From assembly GCA_964386565.1 (NCBI GenBank), contig CAYLRU010000010.1, forward strand, positions 30,505-94,504: DNA of 64,000 bases, written 5' to 3'. The notes beneath the pieces were generated by a model. That model did no database searches and was not told the origin of the DNA. It saw nothing but the letters and a program-made list of their open reading frames with translations. This document shows positions 51,090 to 59,734 of the stretch, piece after piece (within the stretch, counting starts at the first letter, position 1; every line of letters begins with the position of its first letter). A program made the position numbers and the translations under genes. This stretch comes from CAYLRU01 sp964386565 (lineage in GTDB: Bacteria > Desulfobacterota > Desulfobacteria > Desulfobacterales > UBA5616).

Positions 51090-51719
51090 TTATTTTGAGT
51101 AAAGCTCGACAACAAGCTGTTCCTGAATCGGCATGGTCAAGTCTTCTCTCATCGGGAAGCTTTTCACGATCCCCTTTCGGTTCTCTTTCTCCAGATCCAG
51201 CCACTGTGGAATGCCACGGCGAACCACTGCATCCAGTGAATCACCGATGGCCTGAATATTGCGACTTTTTTCCCGAATTTCAATGACATCGCCGATCTTG
51301 ATCAAATACGACGGAATGTTAACCGATTTGCCATTCACTAAAAAGTGCTTATGGAGAACAAAATGCCGCCCCTGGGTTCTCGAGTTTGCAAATCCCAGGC
51401 GGTAAACAACATTATCCAACCGTCGCTCAAGCATCACAAGCAGATTCGTACCCGTAACGCCTTTTTGCTTATCAGCCCGCTTGAAAAATATTCTGAATTG
51501 CTTTTCGGACAGACCGTACATCCGTTTTACCTTCTGTTTCTCACGAAGCTGAATCCCGTAATCCGAATATTTTCTTCCCCGTCGCTGTCCGTGTTCCCCC
51601 GGCGGATAAGTGCGCCTGTCAAAAGCACATTTGTCGGAATAGCATCTATCGCCTTTGAGGAAGAGTTTTAAATTCTCCCTTCGGCATATCCGGCATACTG
51701 AACCTGTATATCTTGCCAA
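51090..51719 (-). CDS. rpsD: 30S ribosomal protein S4 (TTG start)
   Basis: A 209-residue S4, a primary 16S rRNA binder and in many bacteria a translational regulator of its operon. It has MARYTGSVCRICRRE with CxxC and a second Cys pair (GDRCYSDKC), so it is the zinc-binding form. The S4 RNA-binding domain includes RLDNVVYRLGFANSR. The start is TTG, with AAAGGAGGG six bases upstream; no nearby ATG fits the conserved N-terminus. Confidence 0.97.
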   Translation of the reverse strand: MARYTGSVCRICRRENLKLFLKGDRCYSDKCAFDRRTYPPGEHGQRRGRKYSDYGIQLREKQKVKRMYGLSEKQFRIFFKRADKQKGVTGTNLLVMLERRLDNVVYRLGFANSRTQGRHFVLHKHFLVNGKSVNIPSYLIKIGDVIEIREKSRNIQAIGDSLDAVVRRGIPQWLDLEKENRKGIVKSFPMREDLTMPIQEQLVVELYSK

Positions 51720-51904
51720 ATCACCCTCCTTTAAATCCGTTTGGCCTCATGCACCGATTTGTCGTTGTATTGATTCCATTTACCGGGCTGCTCGCACCGG
51801 ATAAATTGAAAAAGCAAAAACATTCACTGTCCCGTCTGTTTGATTTTTTTACCGTCGCAAACGGCACATTATCGCGCTCTGCGGCTGTGAAGCATATCCG
51901 CCCG

Positions 51905-52291
51905 TCAAACCCTTCTTCTTTTGGGCGGGCGGCACCCATTGTGCGGAATGGGTGTTACGTCTTTTATCATCAAGACATTAAAACCAACCGCCTGCAGGGA
52001 ACGCAACGCCGATTCACGACCTGCTCCGGGACCCTTAACATATACCTCAACATTTTTCATGCCGTGGTCCATCGCCTTTTTTGCGGCGTCTTCCGCAGCC
52101 TGCTGAGCGGCAAAAGGTGTGCTTTTCCGGGAACCTTTAAATCCCTGAACACCTGAACTTGACCAGGAGACGACATTTCCCGCCGGATCCGTGATCGTTA
52201 CAATGGTATTATTAAACGTCGATTGAATATGCACGACACCCGATGGGATATTTTTTTTCTCTTTTTTCTTTGTACGAACTTTTTTTGCCAT
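51905..52291 (-). CDS. rpsK: 30S ribosomal protein S11
   Basis: A 128-residue platform protein of the small subunit with GVVHIQSTFNNTIVTITD, SSSGVQGFKGSRKSTPFAAQ and the conserved C-terminus DVTPIPHNGCRPPKRRRV. ATG start with GAGG. About 185 bases of non-coding sequence separate it from rpsD downstream, and a GC-rich stem spans its stop codon. Confidence 0.98.
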   Translation of the reverse strand: MAKKVRTKKKEKKNIPSGVVHIQSTFNNTIVTITDPAGNVVSWSSSGVQGFKGSRKSTPFAAQQAAEDAAKKAMDHGMKNVEVYVKGPGAGRESALRSLQAVGFNVLMIKDVTPIPHNGCRPPKRRRV

Positions 52292-52317
52292 GAATAAGCC
52301 TCGGTTTCTTTATTTAT

Positions 52318-52701
52318 TTACTTCTTCTTTACTCCGCCCTTTTTCTTGACCGCAGACCGTTTGGGGCCCTTCCGTGTACGTGCATTCGTGCTTGTCCGCT
52401 GCCCCCTCACAGGTAATGACTTCCTGTGCCGAAGACCCCGGTAAGATCCGAGATCCATCAGACGTTTCACGTTCATGGATACTTGTGTGCGAAGCTCACC
52501 CTCGACCTTGTAAGCGCCATCGATAACCTTACGGATATTGTTGATCTGTTCATCGGTCAGGTCATCCGTATAGGTGTCCGGGTTGATATCCAGTTTGTCC
52601 AGTATTTTCCTGGACGTGGATCTTCCGATTCCATAAATATATGTCAGCCCAATTTCTATTCGCTTACGCCTGGGCAAATCTACACCCGCGATTCTTGCCA
52701 A
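52318..52701 (-). CDS. rpsM: 30S ribosomal protein S13 (TTG start)
   Basis: A 127-residue head protein of the small subunit (MARIAGVDLPRRKRIEIGLT, GIGRSTSRKIL, SYRGLRHRKSLPVRGQRT). The C-terminal tail is extra basic (KRSAVKKKGG). The start codon is TTG; GGAGG is seven bases upstream and the conserved N-terminus excludes another start. Confidence 0.98.
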   Translation of the reverse strand: MARIAGVDLPRRKRIEIGLTYIYGIGRSTSRKILDKLDINPDTYTDDLTDEQINNIRKVIDGAYKVEGELRTQVSMNVKRLMDLGSYRGLRHRKSLPVRGQRTSTNARTRKGPKRSAVKKKGGVKKK

Positions 52702-52720
52702 AGCTTACCCTCCTTATCGT

Positions 52721-52834
52721 TTATCCTTGCCGCTGGTTATGTCTTTTGTTCTCGCAGATAACCCGAACGATTCCGTGTCTGCGGATGATTTTACACTTGA
52801 TGCATATTTTCTTTACAGATGCTCTTACTTTCAT
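52721..52834 (-). CDS. rpmJ: 50S ribosomal protein L36
   Basis: A 37-residue protein read directly from the minus strand: MKVRASVKKICIKCKIIRRH, then GIVRVICENKRHNQRQG. The Cys-x2-Cys, a third Cys and a His form the zinc-binding (C+) version. GAGGGG lies eight bases before the ATG. It sits in its usual place between infA and rpsM. Confidence 0.97.
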   Translation of the reverse strand: MKVRASVKKICIKCKIIRRHGIVRVICENKRHNQRQG

Positions 52835-52901
52835 CGATAAAACCCCTCGCTTCCTGCAAATTCCGTACGAACCCGCAAATTATTATAACGGCCCGGCGTC
52901 T

Positions 52902-53120
52902 TTATTTTGACCTGTATGTAATCCTGCCCCGCGTCAGATCATATGGTGAAAGTTCCACCGTAACCTTATCGCCCGGCAGAATTTTTATAAAATGCATTCG
53001 CATCTTTCCCGAGATGTGGGCAAGAACCTTGTGTTTATTCTCAAGCTCCACCTTGAACATCGCATTCGGTAAGGTTTCCAGTACCGTTCCTTCAACTTTA
53101 ATGGCTTCTTCCTTTGGCAT
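52902..53120 (-). CDS. infA: Translation initiation factor IF-1
   Basis: A 72-residue OB-fold factor that occupies the ribosomal A site at initiation (MPKEEAIKVEGTVLETLPNA, GKMRMHFIKILPGDKV, LTRGRITYRSK). ATG at 53120 has GGAG six bases upstream and gives the standard length; an upstream in-frame codon at 53141 is not needed. It follows secY directly, without the map and adk genes often found between them. Confidence 0.97.
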   Translation of the reverse strand: MPKEEAIKVEGTVLETLPNAMFKVELENKHKVLAHISGKMRMHFIKILPGDKVTVELSPYDLTRGRITYRSK

Positions 53121-53221
53121 ATCCGGCTCCATAAAAAGCAATCAACGATTATATTTCGTTATTGCATAAAAATTCAGTATTTGTTCGTCAGCGAATTTAA
53201 CCGTCTTTTATCTCATTCGCC

Positions 53222-54538
53222 TTAATGTCGCCCTTTTATCCGACTGCTTCCTTTTCTTAAAAACCCCTCGTAATGACGCGTCAGCATGTGGGACTCGATC
53301 TGCGCGATAGTATCGATTGCGACACCGACAACGATGAGAAGCGCCGTTCCTCCGAAATAAAACGGCACGTTGAATTTTGAAATCAGAATAGACGGCAACA
53401 CACAAACAGTGGATACGTATATGGCACCGCCAAGGGTTATTCTTGTCAATACTTTATCAATATAATCCGCCGTGCGTTTTCCGGGCCGAATTCCCGGGAT
53501 ATATCCTCCCTGCTTTTTCATGTTTTCGGCGACGTCCGCCGGATTAAATGTAACGGCTGTATAAAAGTAACAGAAAAAGAATATGAAGCCGACATATAAA
53601 AGTTCGTATATTGCGTTTCCGGGTCGAATGGCCCCGGCAATGTTTTTTACCCAGGGGATGTTGATGAAACTGGCAAGTGTTGCCGGGAACATGATGATGG
53701 AAGAGGCAAAAATCGGCGGAATCACGCCCGATGTATTGATTTTAAGCGGCAGATGCGTGCTTTGCCCCCCGTACATCCTGCGTCCCACCACGCGTTTGGC
53801 ATATTGAACCGGTATTCTTCTTTGCCCCTGCTCGACGAAAATGATAAATCCGACCACGGCGACCATGAAAACGACCAGGATGAAAACCAAAAAGATCCCG
53901 ATTTCACCGGCGGACAACAGCCGGAATGTATTTCCGATAGCTTTGGGCAGACGGGTTACGATACCGGCGAAAATAATCAGTGATATGCCGTTGCCGATCC
54001 CCCTTTCGGTGATCTGCTCACCCAGCCACATGATAAAAGCCGTACCGGCGGTTAATGTAATGACGGTCAACAGCCGGAATTCCCATCCCGGATTTATAAC
54101 TACGGGCGCACCTCCCGGTGCCGTCATGCTCTCCAACCCGACACTGATGCCAAACCCCTGGATAATGCTCAGCAGCACCGTTCCGTAACGGGTATATTGG
54201 GTGATTTTTTTTCTTCCCTGTTCTCCTTCTTTTGACAAACGCTCGAGATGAGGGATGGTGACGGTCAGCAGTTGCAGAATAATCGATGCACTGATGTACG
54301 GCATGATGCCGAGAGCGAACACGGACAGGCGTTCAAGGGCGCCCCCGGAAAACATGTCAAACAATCCGAGCAGCGTTCCTTTTGCACTCGAAAAGAAAGA
54401 GGCAAGCGCAATACTGTCGATACCGGGTGTCGGAACATGTACGCCGACACGGTATACAATCAGCAATCCCAGTGTAAAAAAGATACGCTTTTTCAACTCG
54501 GGAATTTTGAATATATTCTGGAAACTGCTGCCTGCCAT
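53222..54538 (-). CDS. secY: Protein translocase subunit SecY
   Basis: A 438-residue channel subunit of the Sec translocon with about ten transmembrane helices. It has the N-terminal FQNIFKIPELKKRIFFTLGL, a plug-region start at VGVHVPTPGID, QRRIPVQYAKRVVGRRMYGG in the cytosolic C4 loop region, and the C-terminal LTRHYEGFLRKG. It begins one base after the rplO stop, so expression is coupled to the ribosomal genes. Confidence 0.98.
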   Translation of the reverse strand: MAGSSFQNIFKIPELKKRIFFTLGLLIVYRVGVHVPTPGIDSIALASFFSSAKGTLLGLFDMFSGGALERLSVFALGIMPYISASIILQLLTVTIPHLERLSKEGEQGRKKITQYTRYGTVLLSIIQGFGISVGLESMTAPGGAPVVINPGWEFRLLTVITLTAGTAFIMWLGEQITERGIGNGISLIIFAGIVTRLPKAIGNTFRLLSAGEIGIFLVFILVVFMVAVVGFIIFVEQGQRRIPVQYAKRVVGRRMYGGQSTHLPLKINTSGVIPPIFASSIIMFPATLASFINIPWVKNIAGAIRPGNAIYELLYVGFIFFFCYFYTAVTFNPADVAENMKKQGGYIPGIRPGKRTADYIDKVLTRITLGGAIYVSTVCVLPSILISKFNVPFYFGGTALLIVVGVAIDTIAQIESHMLTRHYEGFLRKGSSRIKGRH

Positions 54539-54539
54539 A

Positions 54540-54980
54540 TTATACGACCTCTACCTTGCCACCGGCTGCCTCGATCTTGCTGCAGGCTCCCTTGCTGGCA
54601 GAATTGACTTTTATCGTTAAAGGATAGCCGATTTCTCCGATACCCAATAATTTTACGCCGTCCCTTGGTCCCTTTACCAACCCTTTAGCGACAAGGGCTG
54701 CCTCGTCCACCTCGGAACCGCTTTCAAACTTTTTCAGATCCCGGATATTGATGATCGCGTATTGTTTTTTAAAAATATTCGTAAATCCGCGTTTGGGCAG
54801 TCGCCGGTGTATGGGCATCTGACCGCCTTCATATCCCGGCCTCACCCCTCCACCGGACCGGCTGTTCAATCCCTTCGATCCCCTGCCGGCGGTTTTTCCC
54901 TGTCCGGAGGCAACGCCCCTGCCGACACGCTTTCGCGGCTTTTTTGACCCGATTTGCGGTGATAATTCATTTAGTTTCAT
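54540..54980 (-). CDS. rplO: 50S ribosomal protein L15
   Basis: A 146-residue late-assembly protein (MKLNELSPQIGSKKPRKRVG, then GRGSKGLNSRSGGGVRPGYE and GGQMPIHRRLPKRGF). The frame runs up to 55052, but the conserved start is the ATG at 54980, which overlaps the rpmD 3' end by 14 bases. Confidence 0.98.
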   Translation of the reverse strand: MKLNELSPQIGSKKPRKRVGRGVASGQGKTAGRGSKGLNSRSGGGVRPGYEGGQMPIHRRLPKRGFTNIFKKQYAIINIRDLKKFESGSEVDEAALVAKGLVKGPRDGVKLLGIGEIGYPLTIKVNSASKGACSKIEAAGGKVEVV

Positions 54981-55164
54981 CGATATTTTCCTCAGCTTCA
55001 ACCAGATGAGATACGGCCTCGACCATACCCCGAATGGCCGGAGTATCCTCAAGCAGGACCGTTCTGTTCAGTTTTGTAAGTCCCATTCCGCGAAGAACCT
55101 TGCGGTGTTTTTCAGGTCTTCCGATCATACTCTTCACAAGGGTTACTTTCAGTTTGTTTGCCAT
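54967..55164 (-). CDS. rpmD: 50S ribosomal protein L30
   Basis: A 65-residue protein (LKVTLVKSMIGRPEKHRKVL, LGLTKLNRTV-like GLTKLNRTVLLED). The C-terminus is a few residues longer and more acidic (EAEENIDETK) than in E. coli and overlaps the start of rplO. Confidence 0.96.
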   Translation of the reverse strand: MANKLKVTLVKSMIGRPEKHRKVLRGMGLTKLNRTVLLEDTPAIRGMVEAVSHLVEAEENIDETK

Positions 55165-55178
55165 ATATATCTTCCCTT

Positions 55179-55673
55179 TTACAGATCTTCAGGGTGGAGC
55201 CCGCGTCGTTTGGCCACCATATCAACACTTTCAAGTTTTTTCAGGCCGCCGATGGTTGCCTTGACGACATTGTGCGGGTTATGAGATCCCAAGCACTTGG
55301 TTAGTATGTTTTGAACACCGACTGCCTCAAGCACCGCTCTTACAGCACCCCCGGCAATCAGCCCCGTTCCTTCGGAAGCCGGTTTCAAAAGGACCCTGCC
55401 GGCACCGTATCGGCCGATAATTTCAAACGGTATCGTCCCGTTTACGAGCGGCACTTCGATCATATTCTTTTTTGCTTTTTCAACACCTTTTCGTATCGCT
55501 TCCGGAACTTCCCCTGCCTTTCCAAGACCAAAACCCACACGGCCGTCTCCGTCTCCGACGACAACAATTGCGCTAAAGCTGAATCTTCTACCGCCTTTAA
55601 CGACCTTTGCCACGCGATTGATATGAACCACTTTATCGATAAACTGGTTATCGCTGGTTTCCTGATTTAACAA
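55179..55673 (-). CDS. rpsE: 30S ribosomal protein S5 (TTG start)
   Basis: A 164-residue decoding-fidelity protein (FIDKVVHINRVAKVVKGGRR, VGDGDGRVGFGLGKAGEVPE, GLIAGGAVRAVLEAVGV, NPHNVVKATI). The start is TTG with GGAGG seven bases upstream; there is no ATG before the conserved region. Confidence 0.97.
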   Translation of the reverse strand: MLNQETSDNQFIDKVVHINRVAKVVKGGRRFSFSAIVVVGDGDGRVGFGLGKAGEVPEAIRKGVEKAKKNMIEVPLVNGTIPFEIIGRYGAGRVLLKPASEGTGLIAGGAVRAVLEAVGVQNILTKCLGSHNPHNVVKATIGGLKKLESVDMVAKRRGLHPEDL

Positions 55674-55705
55674 GGGTTTTCCTCCTTAACATCTTAGAAC
55701 GTTAT

Positions 55706-56083
55706 TTAAAAATCCAGCCCACCCTCACGGGCGCCGTCTGATACGGCCTTCACCCGTCCATGGTATAAGAACCCGTTTCGATCAAAAACGACCTTTTTAA
55801 TCCCTTTTTCCATGGCACGTTCTGCAATCACTTTGCCGACGTAGTTTGCTACGGCTGTTTTCTTTAACGGGCCGCCGGAGTTTATATGTCCCTTTACCTG
55901 CTTATCGACACTGGAGGCAAAAGCCAGTGTGCGGCCGGTGACATCATCAATAATCTGTGCGTAAATGTGTTTTGCACTTCGAAATACTGTCAGTCGGGGT
56001 CGTTCGGGTGTTCCGCTCAACCTTTTCCGAATGCTTTTCTTTCGTTTTATACGTGCCTTGCTTTTTTTATCTGAAGCCGACAT
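55706..56083 (-). CDS. rplR: 50S ribosomal protein L18
   Basis: A 125-residue 5S rRNA-binding protein (RKKSIRKRLSGTPERPRLTV, SAKHIYAQIIDDVTGRTLAF, VFDRNGFLYHGRVKAVSDGA). Slightly longer N-terminal basic stretch than E. coli. It lies between rplF and rpsE as usual. Confidence 0.98.
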   Translation of the reverse strand: MSASDKKSKARIKRKKSIRKRLSGTPERPRLTVFRSAKHIYAQIIDDVTGRTLAFASSVDKQVKGHINSGGPLKKTAVANYVGKVIAERAMEKGIKKVVFDRNGFLYHGRVKAVSDGAREGGLDF

Positions 56084-56122
56084 ACGTTATAACCCCATCA
56101 TCTTGAAAGACGGTTTTGTTGT

Positions 56123-56662
56123 TTATTTTGTTCCTGTTTTTCCAGCCTTTTTACGGATATGCTCTTCGGCGTACCGGATCCCCTTTCCCTTGTAGGGTTC
56201 CGGTGGTCTCAGCCGCCTGATTGCTGCTGCCGTATGACCCAGTTTTTCTTTATCGATCCCGGTCAGCAGTACGACATTGTTTTTATCGACGGAAGCGGAA
56301 ATACCATCGGGAAGTTCAAAGTTGATCGGGTGAGAATAACCCAGGTTGAATACAATGGAATTACCTTTTGCCTCTGCGCGGTAACCGATTCCGTTAATCA
56401 CCAGTGACCGTTCAAATCCCTTTGAAACACCGGTAACCATATTATACACAAGACTTCTGGTGAGGCCTTGTATCGCCCTGGCATTGCGGCTTTGAACGCC
56501 TGTGACAAACCTGATCACATTGTCTTCTATTTTAACTTCCAATCCAGGCGGAATGGCTCTTTCGAGTTTTCCCTTTTCCCCCTGAACCGTCAAAATTCCA
56601 TTCGCATATGTTACTTTGGTCTTTTCCGGTATATTTATCGGTTTATTGCCGACTCGAGACAT
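56123..56662 (-). CDS. rplF: 50S ribosomal protein L6
   Basis: A 179-residue protein near the GTPase centre with the duplicated L6 fold (MSRVGNKPINIPEKTKV, LVYNMVTGVSKGFERSLVI, LGYSHPINFELPDGI, PEPYKGKGIRYAEE). Normal length and position. Confidence 0.98.
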   Translation of the reverse strand: MSRVGNKPINIPEKTKVTYANGILTVQGEKGKLERAIPPGLEVKIEDNVIRFVTGVQSRNARAIQGLTRSLVYNMVTGVSKGFERSLVINGIGYRAEAKGNSIVFNLGYSHPINFELPDGISASVDKNNVVLLTGIDKEKLGHTAAAIRRLRPPEPYKGKGIRYAEEHIRKKAGKTGTK

Positions 56663-56676
56663 TGGTTACTCCCTTT

Positions 56677-57075
56677 TTACCAAACATTGCAAATAATTTC
56701 ACCACCTATATTTTCTTTTCTGGCGGCTTTATCCGTCATTATCCCTTTTGACGTGGACAGGATGGCAATTCCCAATCCGTTTAATACCGGCTTGATGTCC
56801 TTTGATTTGACGTATACCCGCCGGCTCGGCTTGCTGATCCTTTTCAACCCCATGATAACGTCTTTCCGGTTATCATCGTATTTCAGGTATACCCTCAGAA
56901 CGTCCTGTTTGCTGTCCTTTATAATTTTATAGTTCCTGATGAATCCCTCTTCCAACAGGACTTTCGCCAATTCGGTTTTTAATTTTGACCCCGGAATATC
57001 AATGCTGTTAAACTTGGCTTTCGCCGCATTTCGAATCCTCGTCAGCATATCCGCAATCGGATCACTCATTGTCAT
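56677..57075 (-). CDS. rpsH: 30S ribosomal protein S8
   Basis: A 132-residue 16S rRNA central-domain binder (MSDPIADMLTRIRNAAKAKF, KPSRRVYVKSKDIKPVLNG, GIAILSTSKGIMTDKAARKE). ATG at 57075 has GGAG six bases upstream; the longer frame to 57129 has no support. In E. coli S8 represses the spc operon; no binding site was checked here. Confidence 0.97.
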   Translation of the reverse strand: MTMSDPIADMLTRIRNAAKAKFNSIDIPGSKLKTELAKVLLEEGFIRNYKIIKDSKQDVLRVYLKYDDNRKDVIMGLKRISKPSRRVYVKSKDIKPVLNGLGIAILSTSKGIMTDKAARKENIGGEIICNVW

Positions 57076-57196
57076 GTTTCTCTCCGTAATGATAAAAACG
57101 ATACGATTTGTCTGGTTATTGAAATACACAGCGGCATTTCAGAGAGGAATGTTTTTTGCTCCTTCCTCCCTTTATCAGAGCCGTTGTTTTTATGCA

Positions 57197-57382
57197 TTAC
57201 CAGCTCGATTTAATTACCCCCGGAAGTTTGCCTTGTGAAGCAAGCGTCCTAAAACAAATCCTGCAAATCCCAAATTTTCGTAAAAATCCTCTGGGCCTGC
57301 CGCATATGGGGCATCTGTTGTAGGCTCTGACCTTGAATTTCGGTTTTTGCATTGCTTTCATTTTAAGCGCCGTTCTCGCCAA
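57197..57382 (-). CDS. rpsN: 30S ribosomal protein S14, zinc-binding type (TTG start)
   Basis: A 61-residue S14 of the short zinc-ribbon (type Z) form (KPKFKVRAYNRCPICGRPRG and FGICRICFR, two CxxC pairs). The start is TTG with GGAGG upstream. The conserved MAR opening supports this start. Confidence 0.97.
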   Translation of the reverse strand: MARTALKMKAMQKPKFKVRAYNRCPICGRPRGFLRKFGICRICFRTLASQGKLPGVIKSSW

Positions 57383-57449
57383 GTTGTCCTCCTTTTTTTC
57401 CTTACAATCGGTGATAATGCAAATCCATATATTCCCTATAATTGCGTTT

Positions 57450-57989
57450 TCAGTTTCTAAACGGCATACCCAAGAGCTTTAACAGTTCTTTTCCCTCTTC
57501 GTCGGTTTTTGCCGAAGTCACGACAGTAACATTCAGTCCCTTTATTTTGTCGATCTTGTCATAATCGATTTCCGGAAATATGATCTGCTCCTTGATTCCC
57601 AAAGAATAGTTCCCGTTCCCGTCGAATGCTTTTCCGGATGTCCCCCTGAAGTCCCGAACACGGGGAAGAGCGATGTTGACCAGTCTATAATAAAAGTCAT
57701 ACATGAGTTTTCGTCGAAGCGTCACCATGCAACCGATCGGCATTCCTTCCCGCAATTTAAAAGCGGCGATGGATCTCTTGGCCCTCGTAATGACCGGCTT
57801 CTGTCCCGATATAATTTTCAATTCCTCGGCAGCGGAATCCAGTATTTTAATATTATGTATGGCCTCTCCCAGTCCCATATTGATGACGATTTTAACGAGC
57901 CTGGGGACTTCCATAATATTTTTATACTGATAGCTCTCCATCAGTTTGGGAACGACCTTTTCTTCGTAGTATTTTTTCAGATGTGACAT
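57450..57989 (-). CDS. rplE: 50S ribosomal protein L5
   Basis: A 179-residue 5S rRNA-binding protein (YYEEKVVPKLMESYQYKNIM, VPRLVKIVINMGLGEAIHN, AKRSIAAFKLREGMPIGC, NYSLGIKEQIIFPEIDYDKI). Normal length; it forms the B1b bridge with S13. Confidence 0.98.
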   Translation of the reverse strand: MSHLKKYYEEKVVPKLMESYQYKNIMEVPRLVKIVINMGLGEAIHNIKILDSAAEELKIISGQKPVITRAKRSIAAFKLREGMPIGCMVTLRRKLMYDFYYRLVNIALPRVRDFRGTSGKAFDGNGNYSLGIKEQIIFPEIDYDKIDKIKGLNVTVVTSAKTDEEGKELLKLLGMPFRN

Positions 57990-58011
57990 TCAATTCCTCC
58001 GGCAAGACACC

Positions 58012-58338
58012 CTATGAGTCAATAATTTCATTGCACTTACCGCATGTACGAACGATTTTCCCGTCTTCCAGCCGCGTCATTTTTATTCGCATGGGTGCCA
58101 TGCATTTGCTGCAGACCAACATGACATTCGACCAGTGGATCGGCGCTTCGCCCTCCACAATACCTCCCTGCCGGTTTTGCATGTTCGGTCTGGTGTGTCT
58201 TTTAACCATATTAATATTCTCAACAAGCAGCCTGTTTTTTTTGTTGATAACCTGCAGGACTTTTCCGATTTTTCCTTTGTCCTTTCCGGCTAACACCTTT
58301 ACTTTGTCATCTTTTTTTATACGGCATCTATTCATCAT
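58012..58338 (-). CDS. rplX: 50S ribosomal protein L24 with C-terminal zinc ribbon
   Basis: A 108-residue early-assembly protein with the KOW motif (KVKVLAGKDKGKIGKVL) and NMVKRHTRPNMQNRQGGIVE. The C-terminus carries two CxxC pairs (LVCSKCMAP and RTCGKCNEI), a zinc ribbon found in many but not all L24 proteins. The second Met could also be the start. Confidence 0.97.
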   Translation of the reverse strand: MMNRCRIKKDDKVKVLAGKDKGKIGKVLQVINKKNRLLVENINMVKRHTRPNMQNRQGGIVEGEAPIHWSNVMLVCSKCMAPMRIKMTRLEDGKIVRTCGKCNEIIDS

Positions 58339-58370
58339 GATGATTCACTTCTCCAGTTAGCAAAGCAGCG

Positions 58371-58739
58371 TTAAAGCACCTCGGGCGCCAATGAAATAAT
58401 TTTCATAAATCGCTTTGCCCTTAACTCTCTCGCCACCGGCCCGAATATACGCGTACCGATCGGCTCGTTGCTGGCGGTAATCAAAACCGCTGAATTATCG
58501 TCAAATCTTATATAAGAACCGTCCGGCCGCCTTATTTCCTTTTTCGTACGGACCACAACCGCCTTTAATACATCCCCTTTTTTGACCTTGGCATTGGGAA
58601 TTGCTTCTTTGACGGAAACCACGATGATATCGCCGATGCTGGCGTATCTTCTTTTTGATCCCCCCAACACTTTGATGCAATACAGAACTTTTGCACCTGA
58701 ATTGTCCGCCACTGTCAATCGTGTCTCTGACTGAATCAT
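58371..58739 (-). CDS. rplN: 50S ribosomal protein L14
   Basis: A 122-residue protein at the subunit interface (MIQSETRLTVADNSGAKVLY, CIKVLGGSKRRYASIGDIIV, FDDNSAVLITASNEPIGTRI). Standard length. A 77-base spacer separates it from rpsQ. Confidence 0.98.
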   Translation of the reverse strand: MIQSETRLTVADNSGAKVLYCIKVLGGSKRRYASIGDIIVVSVKEAIPNAKVKKGDVLKAVVVRTKKEIRRPDGSYIRFDDNSAVLITASNEPIGTRIFGPVARELRAKRFMKIISLAPEVL

Positions 58740-58816
58740 CTTCTTGACTTCCTGATTTGTTGAAACTCCCGCAATCCCGCATTTGCGGCACGGGAATCGT
58801 ACGTTCGAGTTGCAGC

Positions 58817-59074
58817 CTAGACCGCTTTTTCAACTATTTCACTGACTCGCCATTTTTTTGTCCGACTGATGGGTCTAGATTCTGTAATTTTAACCTTATC
58901 GCCTATATTGCACGCATTGTTTTCATCATGGGCCGCGAATTTAGACCGCCGTTTAATGTACTTGTGGTACAAGGGATGCTTAACCATCCTCTCCACCAAC
59001 ACGATCACGGTCTTATCCATTTTATTACTGACGATGGTTCCAACGACCTGCTTCTTTTTTCCTCGTTCCTTCAT
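58817..59074 (-). CDS. rpsQ: 30S ribosomal protein S17
   Basis: An 85-residue OB-fold primary binder of 16S rRNA (QVVGTIVSNKMDKTVIVLVE, HPLYHKYIKRRSKFAAHDE, GDKVKITESRPISRTKKWRV). It starts six bases after rpmC. Confidence 0.98.
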   Translation of the reverse strand: MKERGKKKQVVGTIVSNKMDKTVIVLVERMVKHPLYHKYIKRRSKFAAHDENNACNIGDKVKITESRPISRTKKWRVSEIVEKAV

Positions 59075-59080
59075 GGCTCT

Positions 59081-59296
59081 TTAAGTTCCGTTAACCTCCG
59101 CTGATGCAGCTTCAGCAGATTCGTTGATGATGGTTTTTATTCTGGCAATATCTCGTCTTATGGTGACGAGCCTGCGGTTATTCTCAATTTGACCGATGGT
59201 ATTTTGAAAGCGAAGATTAAACAACTCCTCTTTTAAGTCTTTTAATTTGAGGTCCCGCTCTTCAGGACTCATTTCTCTTATTTCGGCAGCTTTCAT
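59081..59296 (-). CDS. rpmC: 50S ribosomal protein L29
   Basis: A 71-residue helical-hairpin protein at the tunnel exit (MKAAEIREMSPEERDLKLKD, LFNLRFQNTIGQIENNRRL, RRDIARIKTII). Its start overlaps the rplP stop by one base (TAATG). The C-terminus is a few residues longer than in E. coli. Confidence 0.97.
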   Translation of the reverse strand: MKAAEIREMSPEERDLKLKDLKEELFNLRFQNTIGQIENNRRLVTIRRDIARIKTIINESAEAASAEVNGT

Positions 59297-59709
59297 TATA
59301 CTTCGCTCCTCTCGACGAATCTTGTCTTTACCGAAAGCTTGTGTGAAGCGAGCCGCAGCGCTTCCCTGGCCAACTCCCTTGAAACGCCTTCCATCTCATA
59401 GAGTATTTTCCCCGGTTTGACCACTGCAACCCATCCCTCGGGCGCTCCCTTTCCCTTGCCCATTCTGACTTCGGCAGGTTTTTTGGTAATCGGTTTGTCC
59501 GGAAACACCCTGATCCACATTTTCCCACCACGCTTTACATGCCGGGTCATGGCGATTCGTGCAGCTTCTATTTGACGGTTACTGATGGTTCCGCACTCGA
59601 CAGCCTGCAATCCATACTCTCCAAAGTTCAGGTCGCAGCCCCTGCTCGCAAGGCCCCGCATTTTCCCCTTTTGCCTCTTTCTATATTTCACCCTCTTGGG
59701 ACTCAGCAT
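59296..59709 (-). CDS. rplP: 50S ribosomal protein L16
   Basis: A 137-residue protein near the A-site tRNA elbow (MLSPKRVKYRKRQKGKMRGL, GTISNRQIEAARIAMTRHVK, MGKGKGAPEGWVAVVKPGKI). Standard length; couples to rpmC by a one-base overlap. Confidence 0.98.
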   Translation of the reverse strand: MLSPKRVKYRKRQKGKMRGLASRGCDLNFGEYGLQAVECGTISNRQIEAARIAMTRHVKRGGKMWIRVFPDKPITKKPAEVRMGKGKGAPEGWVAVVKPGKILYEMEGVSRELAREALRLASHKLSVKTRFVERSEV

Positions 59710-59734
59710 CGTCCTAATCTCCTATTGGATATAA

